A stretch of 64,000 nt of DNA from Paraescarpia echinospica (taxonomy: Eukaryota; Annelida; Polychaeta; Sabellida; Siboglinidae): contig CM034539.1 in NCBI GenBank assembly GCA_020002185.1, positions 28,884,950 to 28,948,949 on the forward strand, read 5' to 3'. Positions 21,602-32,275 of the stretch are shown piece by piece (positions within the stretch are counted from its first letter, which is position 1; the number at the start of each line of letters is the position of its first letter). Position numbers and translations under genes: made by a program. Under the pieces are notes generated by a model. The model saw only the letters and a list, made by a program, of their open reading frames with translations, had not been told where the DNA came from and ran no database searches.

Positions 21602-22479
21602 CAGGGTGCACGGTGGATTTAATTGACAGGTAGTCCGTCGGACTAGCTGACTCAGAAACAACTAGTCCTCATATTGTTTTACTAGTCCTTAAAAATAAAT
21701 CATACTGTGGTATCATATATGTGTGACAGTTATAGCACATAGTAAAAGTGGCTTTATTTCATAAAGAAAACAAGCCGTTTCCCATTTCAATTAAATGTTC
21801 AACTAAATGTGTCATTAATAGAAAAAAAGTACATGTGATTTCGTAGATCCAATTGCAAAGTTATCAGAAGAAATGACTAGTTTAATCAGGGGAAGCAAAC
21901 AGGAGTCGTGGACAAGGCGATTCCAGCAGAATTTGAAGCCTGACGGCGACAAAGGACCGACATTGTCGGACTAAGTTGCATCATTTGCCCTATACTTTTC
22001 ATTAGCGTTTTCTTTCCAGAAGCTGACTAAACAATCAGTAACATTGCTGGCGTTTGGTAACTTGCTAAAATAATCACCCAATGCAGGAATAACGCAACTA
22101 CCATCACGACGGGATAGCACGTAACGATGTCAGTAACCCGCGCATGTATGTTTGTCCATGTTGCTCACCACTCATGGTCGCTAGGTGGCACTACCTATCC
22201 TACGCTAACCGGATGTAAACAGCCGCCATTTACATTCACTGCGTTCAGCAAGTTTCCGATCTGACGGTCGTACGGAATATTTAGCTGCCTGTGATAAAAT
22301 GCTACCTTACTGTCTGATTTTGTTTTAATCCATCACAACACCCAACTAGCGTATACATAGCGTAAATTAATTTACATAATAACAGCTAGTCCGATGGGAC
22401 TGCTCAACTAAACATGGACTAGTCCGATCACTGAAACTACTCGTCCGGGACGATCGGACCGGCCTTATTTCGCAGCCTG
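21602..22479. mobile_element. Non-autonomous hAT-like element with ACTAGTCC subterminal repeats
   Basis: The ends are CAGGGTGC (21602) and, inverted, CAGGCTGC (22479). CTACAT lies immediately outside both ends (21596-21601 and 22480-22485), a likely 6-bp target duplication. Several copies of (A)CTAGTCC(G) occur within 120 bp of each end in both orientations, as transposase-binding subterminal repeats do in hAT elements. The 878-bp interior has no transposase. The superfamily assignment is by structure only. Confidence 0.75.
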
Positions 22480-22485
22480 CTACAT

Positions 22486-23902
22486 ACATGATATGACCTC
22501 TCTCAAGTATGCAACATATAGCTGTATTTCTTACTGTTATGTTGCACTGCAGTTATATAATGATAATGAATGCATCAACCCATATTAAAAACAATAACCA
22601 CAACTTTCCAGTAGGTTGATGAATACCACTGAGATCTCTACAATGCAATGTGTTTTCTGTGTTTCTAGCTATAAATGAGGTATGCTGTGTCTACAGAAAG
22701 AATTCAGGTCACATATCCCCAACCTCTAAACAGATAAATGACTATGAGTTCAAACAGGTCAACCGGCCTTGCCCACATACCCTGTAATTCGATTCTGGAA
22801 TATGGTCAGTCACCCAATCTCTGGTGACTGACTAACCAATCCTGACTCAGTATGCCAACTTGTGCTCGTTTGGCAGGCAATTTTAAATACACCAGATGTG
22901 TGTGTGTGTGTGGCAGAATCAGAACATTGGTGGACTGGAAAGGATTGCAGTTAACAAGCAAACAGCTACCAGTGTCACGTTTGAATTTTTTAAGTACATC
23001 ACTATTTAGCAACATTTGAGCCAGATGAAACCGGAAATTCTTGAAGGTAAGAATTATACTCTATATATATATATATATCCTCATGCAGGTTGCAATCATA
23101 TTTATAATGGTATAAGTTTAACTTCAAGGATAGACAATGGACTAACATTCTTTAGCTGCACACAGTTGCCATCAGTCAAAACATTACTTGATCAAGGCTC
23201 TGGAATGTGAGTTTGTATAACATTTTCAGTATTGAATTCCAGCTGGTACTTACAACAAAACATGCAATCGTTACCCTATACATATTAGTATATATGTTTG
23301 TAACATAAGCACATAATCAGTTGAACCACGTTAATCCAAATAATGAAACCTGCAAGCCTCAGCATCTACACATACTATGCAAATTGAAATTCTAAACACA
23401 AATACATTTAATGTGTATGATTCATAATATTTATCTAGAAAAAAATTAATGCAGACATATTCACTGGCCATCAAAATATTTAGACTAACTAGGTTTGACT
23501 GTATATATATATGTGCGCGCATGCGTGCATGTGGTTGAATATTTACATGTGTATGCATGTTTCTTATATGCATTGGTACATAAACAATACAGACCAGACC
23601 AGGGTCACATGCACCCTACATTGGGAGTTCTTGTATATCGTGACAGGCTTTGTGGATGGTGTGTCTGTGAGTGTATGTATGTAAATAATTTATATACAAT
23701 ATATCTGTACATGTGTGTATAAAATAAGTGTGTGCGCATGTGTGTGTGCACTCGATCAGGCACGCATGCAAATGTTTTATTAAATCACTCTCAATTTGCA
23801 TATTTCAACACAAAATGTAGTTGAAACCTTGTTATGCTAATATTGTACAGCCTTGCATGCCTGTTTACTTGTATTAAATGACAAGTTTCTGTATATTTTC
23901 AG
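22486..23902. other. Spacer with microsatellites
   Basis: A (TG)n tract lies near 22896, (TA)n near 23062 and GCGC/TGTG tracts near 23510-23750. TTGAAG/GTAAGAAT at 23046 is a good splice donor that could belong to the exon at 23903, but no exon body upstream was convincing. Confidence 0.45.
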
Positions 23903-24046
23903 AGTATGCGACAAACAGGCTCGTGCTCTCTGGCAGTGACTGGCACTGAGTTCACACGAGCAATGAACGAAAAGGTGTTCCACACCCGAAGAATCCTGAG
24001 ACGTTTGGAGAATGGACATTTAAAACGAATGGTTGAAGAAAAATAA
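23903..24046 (+). CDS. Candidate terminal coding exon, unknown protein
   Basis: A strong acceptor (CTGTATATTTTCAG) is followed by 47 open codons ending in TAA: SMRQTGSCSLAVTGTEFTRA, then MNEKVFHTRRILRRLENGHL and KRMVEEK. Its base composition (more C and G at codon third positions) differs from the AT-rich flanks. The pattern of a short hydrophobic/Gly start and a basic helical end is compatible with a DNA- or chromatin-associated C-terminus, but I do not recognise the family. The best upstream candidate is a donor at 23046. Confidence 0.45.
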   Translation, partial: SMRQTGSCSLAVTGTEFTRAMNEKVFHTRRILRRLENGHLKRMVEEK

Positions 24047-24189
24047 AAGAATGGAATCCTTATTGTTGTGATGCTTTGTGAATTCCAGGGCTTGCATGCA
24101 TGCCTGTGTTCCTACAGATGATGCATGCCTATGTTCCTACAGATGATGCATATGCTTTGCTATTTGACACATGCAGCTGTGTAGATGGA

Positions 24190-24615
24190 AAGCTAGCTCA
24201 CATCATCAGAAATTCAACAGTTGACGGAGAGTTGAAACTCAACTGAGATTCAACAGTTGAACGTGGGTTGAAACTCAACTGAGATTCAACAGTTGAACGT
24301 GGGTTGAAACTCAACTGAGATTCAACAGTTGAATGGGGTTGAAACTCAACTGAGATTCAACAGTTGAACGTGGGTTGAAGCTCAACCCAAGTTCAACACC
24401 AGTTGAAACTCAACTCATTTGCATGAGAAATTTTCAACTGTTTTTTTGCATAATATATATAAATAGTTCAAGCTTAACCGAGATTCAACAGTTGAACGCG
24501 AGCTCATTTGCATCTGAAATTTTCAACTCCTTCATAGTTGAAACTCAACTGAGTTTCAGTTGAATTTGGGTTGAACTTCACTGGTTGAAAGTTCTTCTTT
24601 TTGTTTGGGAGGCCC
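24190..24615 (+). repeat. TTGAAC-rich element with 36-bp array
   Basis: About 4-5 units of TTGAAACTCAACTGAGATTC plus AACAGTTGAACGTGGG are followed by unique TTGAA-rich sequence ending GAACTTCACTGGTTGAAAGT and TTTTTGTTTGGGA. That end is the inverted form of the terminus at 48850 and 49612, and also resembles 19690. Palindromes such as TTCAACAGTTGAA are frequent. Confidence 0.85.
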
Positions 24616-24734
24616 AAATCCAGATCGGTTTTCAACATTTCTATGATACAGTGATTCACAGAACAACTTCATTTCTAAATACAGCTTTTGTGGATGTGAT
24701 ATCATTTAAGGTGTTCTTCATATGTCCTGCTTTA

Positions 24735-24825
24735 GCTGCATCTACGACGTTTTAACCCGGGCTATTTTAGCCTGGGTTAAACCCGTGCAGCGTCTACATG
24801 AAGCATAATTTAACCCGGGTTAAAT
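24735..24825. mobile_element. Small relic with TTTAACCCGGGTTAAA palindromes
   Basis: Three copies of TTTAACCCGGG-type sequence, two forming the near-perfect palindromes TTTAACCCGGGTTAAA and TTAACCCGGGCTATTTTAGC, sit within 90 bp. Such short palindromic ends are typical of decayed MITEs. No further assignment. Confidence 0.4.
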
Positions 24826-24829
24826 GTGT

Positions 24830-25133
24830 AGCATGTATGCAAAGTATCTCAAGGATTTAGATTAATAATAATTAACCTGCGGGAAAGAGTAAATGCTGTG
24901 ATTAGACTGACAGAACTAAGCCAATTGGAAGAAATCTGTACTCGGAGTGGGACTGTACTTTTAAAATCGAATCTTAACGTGAGTTTATGGGACATTTTAT
25001 ATGATTGTGGTCACACCACATTTTATCGCCCAGTATTGACCGGGTTCTACCTGTAATATTGCATAACACAGCCGTGCCACGGCTTTGTTCTTCTGACTGT
25101 GAACGCACTGGTCACGCTCAAGCGCCCGTCAGC
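24830..25133 (+). other. Presumed 5' leader of the LINE
   Basis: The stretch between the palindromic relic and the first ATG of LINE ORF1 (25134) has no independent feature. The upstream boundary of the LINE was not resolved. Confidence 0.35.
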
Positions 25134-26256
25134 ATGACAACCATTATGACTGGCGGCGCTGCCCCTTCGAACAATGCAAGTGATCACACTGCGAACTGCA
25201 GATCCCCGGTCAGTGGTCAGTGTGCTGCTGAAGTTCAGACAGATGGCCAAACTCACATCGTATGCAATAGTATACTTTGCTATCTCTTCAACAAGATGGA
25301 CATCATGGTGCATGACACGCTGGTAAAGTTGTGCGTAGACCACTTCACTTCCAGCGAGATCGAAGCAGCTAAACAGACTTTATACGAATGCGAAGTCGTC
25401 AAGAATCTTGCTTTGCGTCAGGGCCGGCGCCGACAAGGGCATCATAAAGAGAAAAACAACATTGAAGATATACTGAGGGCGCTGCACAAGTCGCCTAGGG
25501 GACTGCCAGTGTTTGCGGTTACGGATTTGTCCACCCTGCCGCCGCTCGACGTCAACAACATCGACTTCGGTCACATTATTACCGAGTTTCGTGCGATGCG
25601 GGCAGAAATGGCGGATCTGCGGCGTGACATGACAGCCGTCAAATCGAGGGAACCTGACCCGGTGATATGGCCTCAGCGTAAGCCTGAGCTCACGACAGAT
25701 GATAGACAGACGCTTCGGGTGAATCTGCCGCCGATCAGCGCAGTCACCACAGCCGAACCGAGCCACACGTCGGCAGACGTAACCGTGAGTAACATTCGAT
25801 CTGTCTACTCGTCAGCGTAGCCCTGCGATGGTTAACATAACACCTCTACCAGCTGCGAACGTTATCGGGAGCCGTGCGCCGGGTGTCGCGAAACAACCAA
25901 GGAAGACTATCGTTGATGATGACTTTAAGCTGGTGTCTGGCAAGAAAAGGCGCAGTAACGGTTCGAAGGCGGTGATCGGCACGCGGAAATGCGGTAACCA
26001 GCTCAAAGTAAAGGATGGATGATTCCTGACAGCCTTTGTCTCACGACTAGATCCTACGGTCACTGTCGATGACATGTCTTTGTATGTGAAGTCTGTGCAT
26101 AAGCTCGAGGCCAAATGTGTGAAACTAAAAACTAAGCATGAGAGTTATGCCTCATTCAAGGTTGATGTTATATGCAATGACGCATCTAAGTTTTATGACC
26201 CGGACAACTGGCCATCTGGTGTATACTTGAGGAAATTCTTTAACACCAAGAACTAA
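25134..26256 (+). pseudogene. LINE ORF1 (broken)
   Basis: The first ATG at 25134 opens a frame to TAG at 25818 containing DILRALHKSPRGLPVFAVTD and a heptad-like FRAMRAEMADLRRDMTAVKS coiled coil. Coding continues in another frame from 25828 (RKTIVDDDFKLVSGKKRR), hits TGA at 26020, and resumes in the same frame as FVSRLDPTVTVDDMSLYVK, LKTKHESYASFKVDV and FYDPDNWPSGVYLRKFF to TAA at 26256. The last part is the conserved C-terminal nucleic-acid-binding region of ORF1 proteins in many metazoan LINEs, which coat LINE RNA. One frameshift and one nonsense change disable it. ORF2 starts 3 bp after its stop. Confidence 0.8.
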
Positions 26257-26259
26257 GTT

Positions 26260-29200
26260 ATGGAAATTAACATCACATCTTTTAATTGTATTGGATTTAA
26301 AGGTTTTATGCCCTTCTTAAAGGATGTGTTAATGGAATGTGATATACTGTGCCTACAAGAGCTTATGCTCATTAAACAAGATTGCCATATACTAAACACC
26401 TGTCACGAAGGTTATGTGGGTTATGGTGTTTCTCCTGTAGATGCATCTTGTGGTATTTTAACTGGTAGACCGTATGGTGGTGTAGGTTTTTTATGGAAAC
26501 ATTCCCTTGATCAATACATCACCATTCTTGACCAGTGCTATGATTGGCTATGCGGCATAAGAATTTGTTGGGGTAACAAGTAGTATTATCTACTAAACGT
26601 ATATTTACCTTATGAATGCGAGGAAAACAGGGACAAGTTCAATGATTATATGTCCAAAATTGCTGTACATGTTAATAATATTAATAGCTCGTGCATCACT
26701 ATTGTTGGTGATTTTAACGCGGATATTTCCAAGAAATCAGTTTTTGGGAATATCTTACTTGATTTCTGCAAAGAATTTACTCTGGCTATATGTGATCAAG
26801 ATACTCTCCCAATAGACACATATACATACGTTAGTTCTGCCTGGGGAACTACATCATGGCTAGACCATATCATATGTACCGCGGATGCGAAGGATTGCCT
26901 ATCTAACATGTCCATACTTTATGATGTTATTTATTCTGATCACCACCCGATATCGTTCAGCATAGACAGTGATATTCTACCAGAATGCGTTAGTGGTAGT
27001 GGCAATACTAATGAGAGTAAGCAAGGCTTACAGTGGGACAGATTAAACCCACAAGATATTGATGCATATAGAGAATGCACGAACGTTGAATTGAGCAAAC
27101 TGAATGTTCCACCGGGTGTTAGATGCAATGATCCCAATTGTCATAACTATAATCATCATGATGATCTCGATGACTTTTACAATTCTATCGTGATTACATT
27201 GAAGAGGTGTGGTCACACACTCCGGTCAAATCGCAAAGGTGCTTATAAGTATAATGTTGTACCAGGTTGGAACGAGCGAGTGAAAGAGCTTCATTGTGCA
27301 GCCCGTGATGCTTACTGTATATGGAAAGAGACTGGTAAACCTAGACAAGGTGACATTTTTAATGTTATGAAATTATCCAGAATGAAATTCAAACAGGCGA
27401 TCAGAAAATGTAAAAGGGAGAAAGAAACTATCATTGCTGATAACATTGCAGAACAGTTGTGTCAGAAAGACCACCGCAAATTCTGGAAAGAAATTAAGCA
27501 CTGTACGAACAGTAAAGTAAAACTTCCGACAAACATTGATAATATACACGGTGACGTAAACATCGGGTCAATGTGGAAGCATCATTATGAACATTTATTT
27601 AATGATGTGGATGATAGTCGATGTGATAAAGTTTGTTATGACTGTTCCACTGACAATACAGGAATGACTGTTGGTGCAATTGAACTGATGGATATTATTA
27701 ATGGACTCTCAAAAAATAAGTCACCAGGTCTGGACGGTATCAGTGCAGAACATATTAAGTTCGCTGATTATCAACTCGCTGTGCTTTTGTCTATCCTTGT
27801 GTCTTCGATTCTGGTGCATGGTTATTTACCAAAAGAAATGTCACAGTCTGTTATTGTACCAATTATTAAAGACAAAAATAGACGAGTAAACGACAAAGGG
27901 AATTATAGGCCAATATGTCTATCGAATATATTTTCGAAGATAATAGACACTGTTCTTTTTAACAGAATGAAAATGTACTTGGAAACCACTCCTAATCAAT
28001 TTTGCTTTAAGCCTAAACATGGAACGGAGTTATGCGTGTTTGCATTTAAGGCGAGACACCCCAGGTGAAATGGTGTTTTTTGACAAAAAATACTGAAAAT
28101 GGTTTTCTGCCAGATTATTATACCTTTGTATGCATACTATCAATAAAATTCACTTCTATGACAATTATGTACCTCTAAGTGAGTTTTAGTCATGGATTAA
28201 GCACGTCGATATCATGTAACGAAATCCATTATGCAATCTTTGAGAGCCATTTTCTCAAAAACATTTGTCTTCAAATTTCTGCATTTGGAAACGGGATATC
28301 TCTTGGAATAATTATGCTATATAAATAATGTTTTCAGTGTTGCATTCAGCATATTCTACTGTGTGCAATGATCAGACACTTTTTTTAAATCATGAATAGT
28401 TTGAAAGATATAGCCATATTTGTTGCAAAAAAACTAGATTTTTTTTTCGTATTTTACCAAAAATTTATTCAAAAAATAAAAACACATTTCAAAAAATGCT
28501 CTGATCATTGCACAATAGAATCTATAGAGAACATGGATTTGCAAGAATTAGAACTATATATGGATTCAATAAAAAATGGCAGTATTTCCAAATTTGCCAA
28601 TATTTGCTCAAAATGGCGGCCATTTTGTTTGTTACCATGGAAACGGGAGGTCTGGCTGAAAAAAGTTCAATATATATTTTACTCAGTAAGACCCATTTCA
28701 TGCATTGGGCAGAACAAATTGAACTGTTTGAACAATTTAAAAAATAATCCTATCTACATGCCGTGTCTGGCCTTAAGGAATTATTAAGGTTCTACACTGA
28801 ACATGGTTCAGCTATGCACGTCGCATTTTTAGATGCATCAAAGGCGTTTGATCGTGTCAACCGAAATAAACTTATAACGAAACTAGAACAACGAAATGTG
28901 CCGAACTATATCTTAAGAATACTCAGCAATGAATTCAATAATCAATGTGTATGCATACGATGGGGAAATACCTACTCGGACTTCTTCTCGGTAGGCAATG
29001 GTGTTAAGCAAGGTGGGAAGTTATCCCCTTTGCTTTTTAACATTTATATGGATAATCTGAGTATACAACTGCACAAAAAACAAATCGGTTGTTAATCACC
29101 TTATATACGCCGATGATCTACTTCTGTTTGCACCTTCTGCTAAAGGACTACAAACACTACTAGACATGTGTTACTCATATGGATGTGAGCACGATGTGCA

Positions 29201-29633
29201 ATACAATGCGAGTAAATCCCTGGTCATGTACTTTGAATCTAGAAAGTCAAATCTGTCTAAAGAAATGACATTAGGAGGAAAGAAGTTAAACTTTGCCACC
29301 TCTTGTAAATATCTTGGACATATCATTTCTAATAACTTGTCTGATGAGTCTGACATGCAAGCCAAAGTGAGACTTTTGTATGCCAAGAGTAACATGTTAC
29401 GTCAAAAGTTTCACTTTTGTTCAACTGCTGTAAAAAATAAGCTATTTACAGCGTATTTTGGTAATATCTATATGTGTGCGTTATGGGTGAACTTTAGAAA
29501 AGTTAATTTTCATCAATTCATTGTTGCATATAACAACTCTTTCAGGATATTGAACAATTTGCCCATGAGATGTAGCGCTAGCCACATGTTTGCTACAGCT
29601 AATGTCAGCTCGGGTAAATGTGTAATCAGAAAT
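26260..29633 (+). pseudogene. LINE ORF2: APE endonuclease and reverse transcriptase (broken, MITE-interrupted)
   Basis: ATG 26260 begins EINITSFNCIGFKG. The endonuclease motifs are LQE, GGVGFLW, VGDFNAD, TSWLDHI and SDHHPISF in correct order. A TAG at 26581 interrupts the frame within the endonuclease, after which the frame continues to 28049. RT motifs follow: NKSPGLDGISAEHIK, NYRPICLSN, then after a 723-bp insertion VAFLDASKAFDRVN, GVKQGGKLSPLLF, a one-base shift near 29090, YADDLLLFAPS at 29106, YLGHIISNN and the thumb. Homology stops at about 29633, where the YR retrotransposon begins. The enzyme would nick target DNA and reverse-transcribe LINE RNA. Motifs suggest a jockey/CR1-like clade; exact clade is not assigned. 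Confidence 0.9.
28050..28772. mobile_element. 723-bp MITE with TTAA target duplication
   Basis: TTAA occurs at 28046-28049 and 28773-28776. Between them the ends are GGCGAGACACCCC and, inverted, GGCCAGACACGGC, giving imperfect TIRs. Removing the element and one TTAA restores the LINE frame exactly (VFAFK into ELLRFY). TTAA duplications with short TIRs are known for piggyBac-like and some Kolobok-like elements. The interior has no transposase; short frames inside it are not genes. Confidence 0.92.
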
Positions 29634-29683
29634 TGATTTTGTGTGAGGCAGCGATGCAATATTTATAGTAAAGGTGCAGATGG

Positions 29684-29699
29684 TAGCGCCCCCTAGTAG
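29684..29699 (-). promoter_or_regulatory. CTCF-like motif in YR element leader
   Basis: TAGCGCCCCCTAGTAG is the reverse complement of a CTAGGGGGCGCTA core that fits CTCF. It lies about 50 bp inside the inferred 5' end of the YR retrotransposon. Confidence 0.35.
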
Positions 29700-30111
29700 A
29701 TAGGCTTGGAGTTTCCCTAGTGATCAAGCTGGGACCAATGCGGAGGAATATGTAAAGGAGTGATAGGGGCTATATAGGCCAGCCACAAAGGAAATTCAGC
29801 CTCACTCTCTGGTTTGGTTTGATTCGGTGTATACTATTGGCTCGCCAATCACCAAGATTCTGTGTGCTGTTGTTATGTCGATTTAGTTATATTTGGTATC
29901 GTTGTTTTGTGTTTAATCGTGTGAGTTAGTGTGTTGTAGGCGGGGTATTACCGGAGTTGGAGGAAGGTACGAAGGAGTTCGAACACGGGGACAGCGTGGT
30001 GACGCCATTTGCGCCAGCGTGGGCTATAGGCATTACAAGGTAACCGTCGTCGTGGTTCGAGCGCGGAAGCTGTGCGAAGCTAAGTATAATTTCTTTTGTT
30101 ACAGTAAGCGT

Positions 30112-30726
30112 ATGATGGATAGTGGCAAGGAAAGTAAGGCGTTAGCATTAGTGATTGGCGATAGCCACGTATTCTGGCTACAGAAGTTTGTCGAGTCCGA
30201 GACGGTTCGTTTTTTTCCGGGGTCGCCGCTCGCGGGTAATGATTGCCGCATCAGTTTTGCGGGTTATCGGGGCGGTTCGGTAAGTTCGGTGGGTAGCCAT
30301 AGAGGTTTGGCGAGGAGTGTGGCAAGGGATTTACCTCGGCTTGTGGTCATGAGTGTAGGGGGTAACGACATAGACAGTGCGCCAGGACACCAGGTATTGA
30401 AAGTAGGGATGCGTCTGTACGAGGTTGCCCAGGATTTGGTTAGAAGAGGGGTTGAGCGCGTGGTGATATGCCAGGTGGTGAAACGTAAAACATATCGCCA
30501 CATTTCAAGCGAGGAAGGAGCTAGGCGCGTAGTCGAAATTAATGAATTTCTTAAGGCAGTGTGTGACACCGGTAAGATTAGCTTTTGGAAGCACAAAGGG
30601 TTGTGGAACTCGCGGCACGAAATTTTTCGGCCAGATGGAGTTCACTTCAACGATCTCGGTAATTATAAGCTATGGCGCAGTGTTAGGGGAGCAGTTTTTA
30701 TGGCAGTGAAGAGCATTAAGATGTAA
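30112..30726 (+). CDS. SGNH-fold hydrolase of the YR retrotransposon
   Basis: The first ATG pair (30112/30115) begins MMDSGKESKALALVIGDSHVF. Block I is GDSH with the nucleophile Ser, block III is SVGGNDID with the oxyanion Asn, and block V is PDGVHFNDLG with the Asp/His pair, so the catalytic set looks complete in about 204 residues. SGNH enzymes are esterases or lipases; substrate here is unknown. The frame is also open upstream to about 29929 but has no ATG there, and a pyrimidine-rich TTCTTTTGTTACAG ends 8 bp before the ATG, hinting at a splice acceptor. It sits 5' of gag, separated by a hairpin array. Two dead relatives occur at 10.1-11 and 14.8-16.1 kb. Confidence 0.85.
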   Translation: MMDSGKESKALALVIGDSHVFWLQKFVESETVRFFPGSPLAGNDCRISFAGYRGGSVSSVGSHRGLARSVARDLPRLVVMSVGGNDIDSAPGHQVLKVGMRLYEVAQDLVRRGVERVVICQVVKRKTYRHISSEEGARRVVEINEFLKAVCDTGKISFWKHKGLWNSRHEIFRPDGVHFNDLGNYKLWRSVRGAVFMAVKSIKM

Positions 30727-30914
30727 GTGTGTGGGGTCGCCGACTGACAGTATCGACACAGTGGTAAGTGAGTGAATGTGAAACTTCAAAAGTTGACGCT
30801 AATGTTATAGATTTGTAATGGTTACTAGGATAATATAACGAATAGGCGTACCTATGTGATATAGTAATGGGATGTTTGTGGGTAGTGATGCTGGCAAAAC
30901 AGTAAGGTTCAGTA

Positions 30915-31510
30915 TCTACGATCAGTCGTCCTTACTGCCAACAGTAAGTGTGAAGTGTAATCAGAACATGAGTGAGTGGGAATTACGACTGGTCGTCCTT
31001 ACTGGGAACAGTAAGTGTGTAATAGTCGGTAATGCAGTCTACGTTAGTAAAGTTAGACGTTTACGACCAGTCGTCCTTACTGGGAACAGTAAGTGTGAAA
31101 AGTTTGTGTTTGGGGTTGGTTACGACTGGTCGTCCTTACTGGGAACAGTAAGTGTGTAATAGTTAGTGATGCAGTCTAAAATAGTAAAGTTAGACGTTTA
31201 CGACCAGTCGTCCTTACTTGTTACAGTAAGTGTGAAAAGTATGCGTTTGGGGTTGGTTACGACTGGTCGTCCTTACTGGGAACAGTAAGTGTGTAATAAT
31301 TGGTGATGCAGTCTAAAAATAGTAAAGTTAGACGTTTACGACCAGTCGTCCTTACTGGTTACAGTAAGTGTGAAAAGTGTGCGTTTGGGGTTGGTTACGA
31401 CTGGTCGTCCTTACTGGGAACAGTAAGTGTGTAATAGTTGGTGATGCAGTCTAAAATAGTAAAGTTAGACGTTTACGACCAGTCGTCCTTACTGGTACAG
31501 TAAGTGAATA
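30915..31510 (+). repeat. Array of nine paired hairpins in the YR element leader
   Basis: Nine occurrences of CTTACTG-NNNN-CAGTAAG (a 7-bp inverted repeat with loops such as GGAA, GTTA or CCAA) are each preceded by ACGAC-TG-GTCGT or its inverse ACGAC-CA-GTCGT. The two versions alternate, giving a ~137-bp higher-order unit. Each hairpin 3' arm ends in GTAAGT, a perfect splice-donor hexamer. The array lies between the SGNH gene and gag. Possible roles are recombinase binding, RNA packaging or splicing control; none is proven. Confidence 0.85.
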
Positions 31511-31552
31511 TAATGGGTTTTACCTATCGTAGGTGTCTTAAGGGTGTAATGA

Positions 31553-32275
31553 GATGGAAAATTCAGTGATATCAATCGATAAGTGACATTGTTCGGATAT
31601 GTGGACTCAATGAAAAGGACCAGGTGGTCCGTATGGTTGGAAATGTTGTATTGGTTTCCTATTGAAATATAACACCACCCATCATATTGTAGAATGGCGC
31701 CGGTGAGGCAGTCTGTCCGGCAGCGTGCCAGGGCGGCAGCAGGTGCGCATCCCCCACAGATTCAAGAAGTGCCAGCAGCAGTCCAAGTAGACCCTGCGGC
31801 TAGACTGGCAACAGCATCTGCTGCGAGTGCTGCTCGTCGACGCTGGGAAGCGAACATCGAGAGTCGTCTCGATGCGACAGACCAGCTCCGTCGGGAACTG
31901 CGAGAGGTGAAGGACTTGCTGCAGTCGGTCGTACCTAACGTGATGCCGGCGACGGCAAGTCAACCGATACCTGGGTCTGCTTCGTCGGCAATAGGACAGC
32001 AGGTGGCGGGTCCGTCGTCGGATATGGCGCAGGGAACTGCCATGGTGGAACCTCCATGGCCTAATGTAGAAGGCATGGTGGGATCGTGCCAGTCAATAGA
32101 CACAGGTATGGTGCAGTGTATGCAGAATTTGCCGGGGCCGACGCAGACAAGGGTGGCCAAAGTAATTAGTAACTCCTTGTCCCTTCATGGTCATGTTCCT
32201 AGTAAAATTAGAATTAAGATATGGGAGGGTGATTTTGTTGATATGCACTCTCTCCTTCCAGAAGCCACATTCACA
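31553..32275 (+). repeat. 723-bp direct repeat, internal copy
   Basis: The segment starts GATGGAAAATTCAGTGATAT, includes 141 bp of leader and the first 194 codons of gag, and is repeated at 35972-36694 with spacing 4,419 bp. I found no difference between copies on reading both, and overlapping frames on both strands translate identically. The 4,419-bp period equals one unit of gag, RT-RNase H and recombinase. Confidence 0.95.

Noticed and set aside
28392..28787. 131-codon frame near 28.4-28.8 kb
   Set aside because: Lies within the TTAA MITE and runs across its border into the LINE.
29929..30111. Extension of the SGNH protein upstream of the ATG pair
   Set aside because: Open but starts with GTG, which is not a normal eukaryotic initiator, and ends at a splice-acceptor-like tract.
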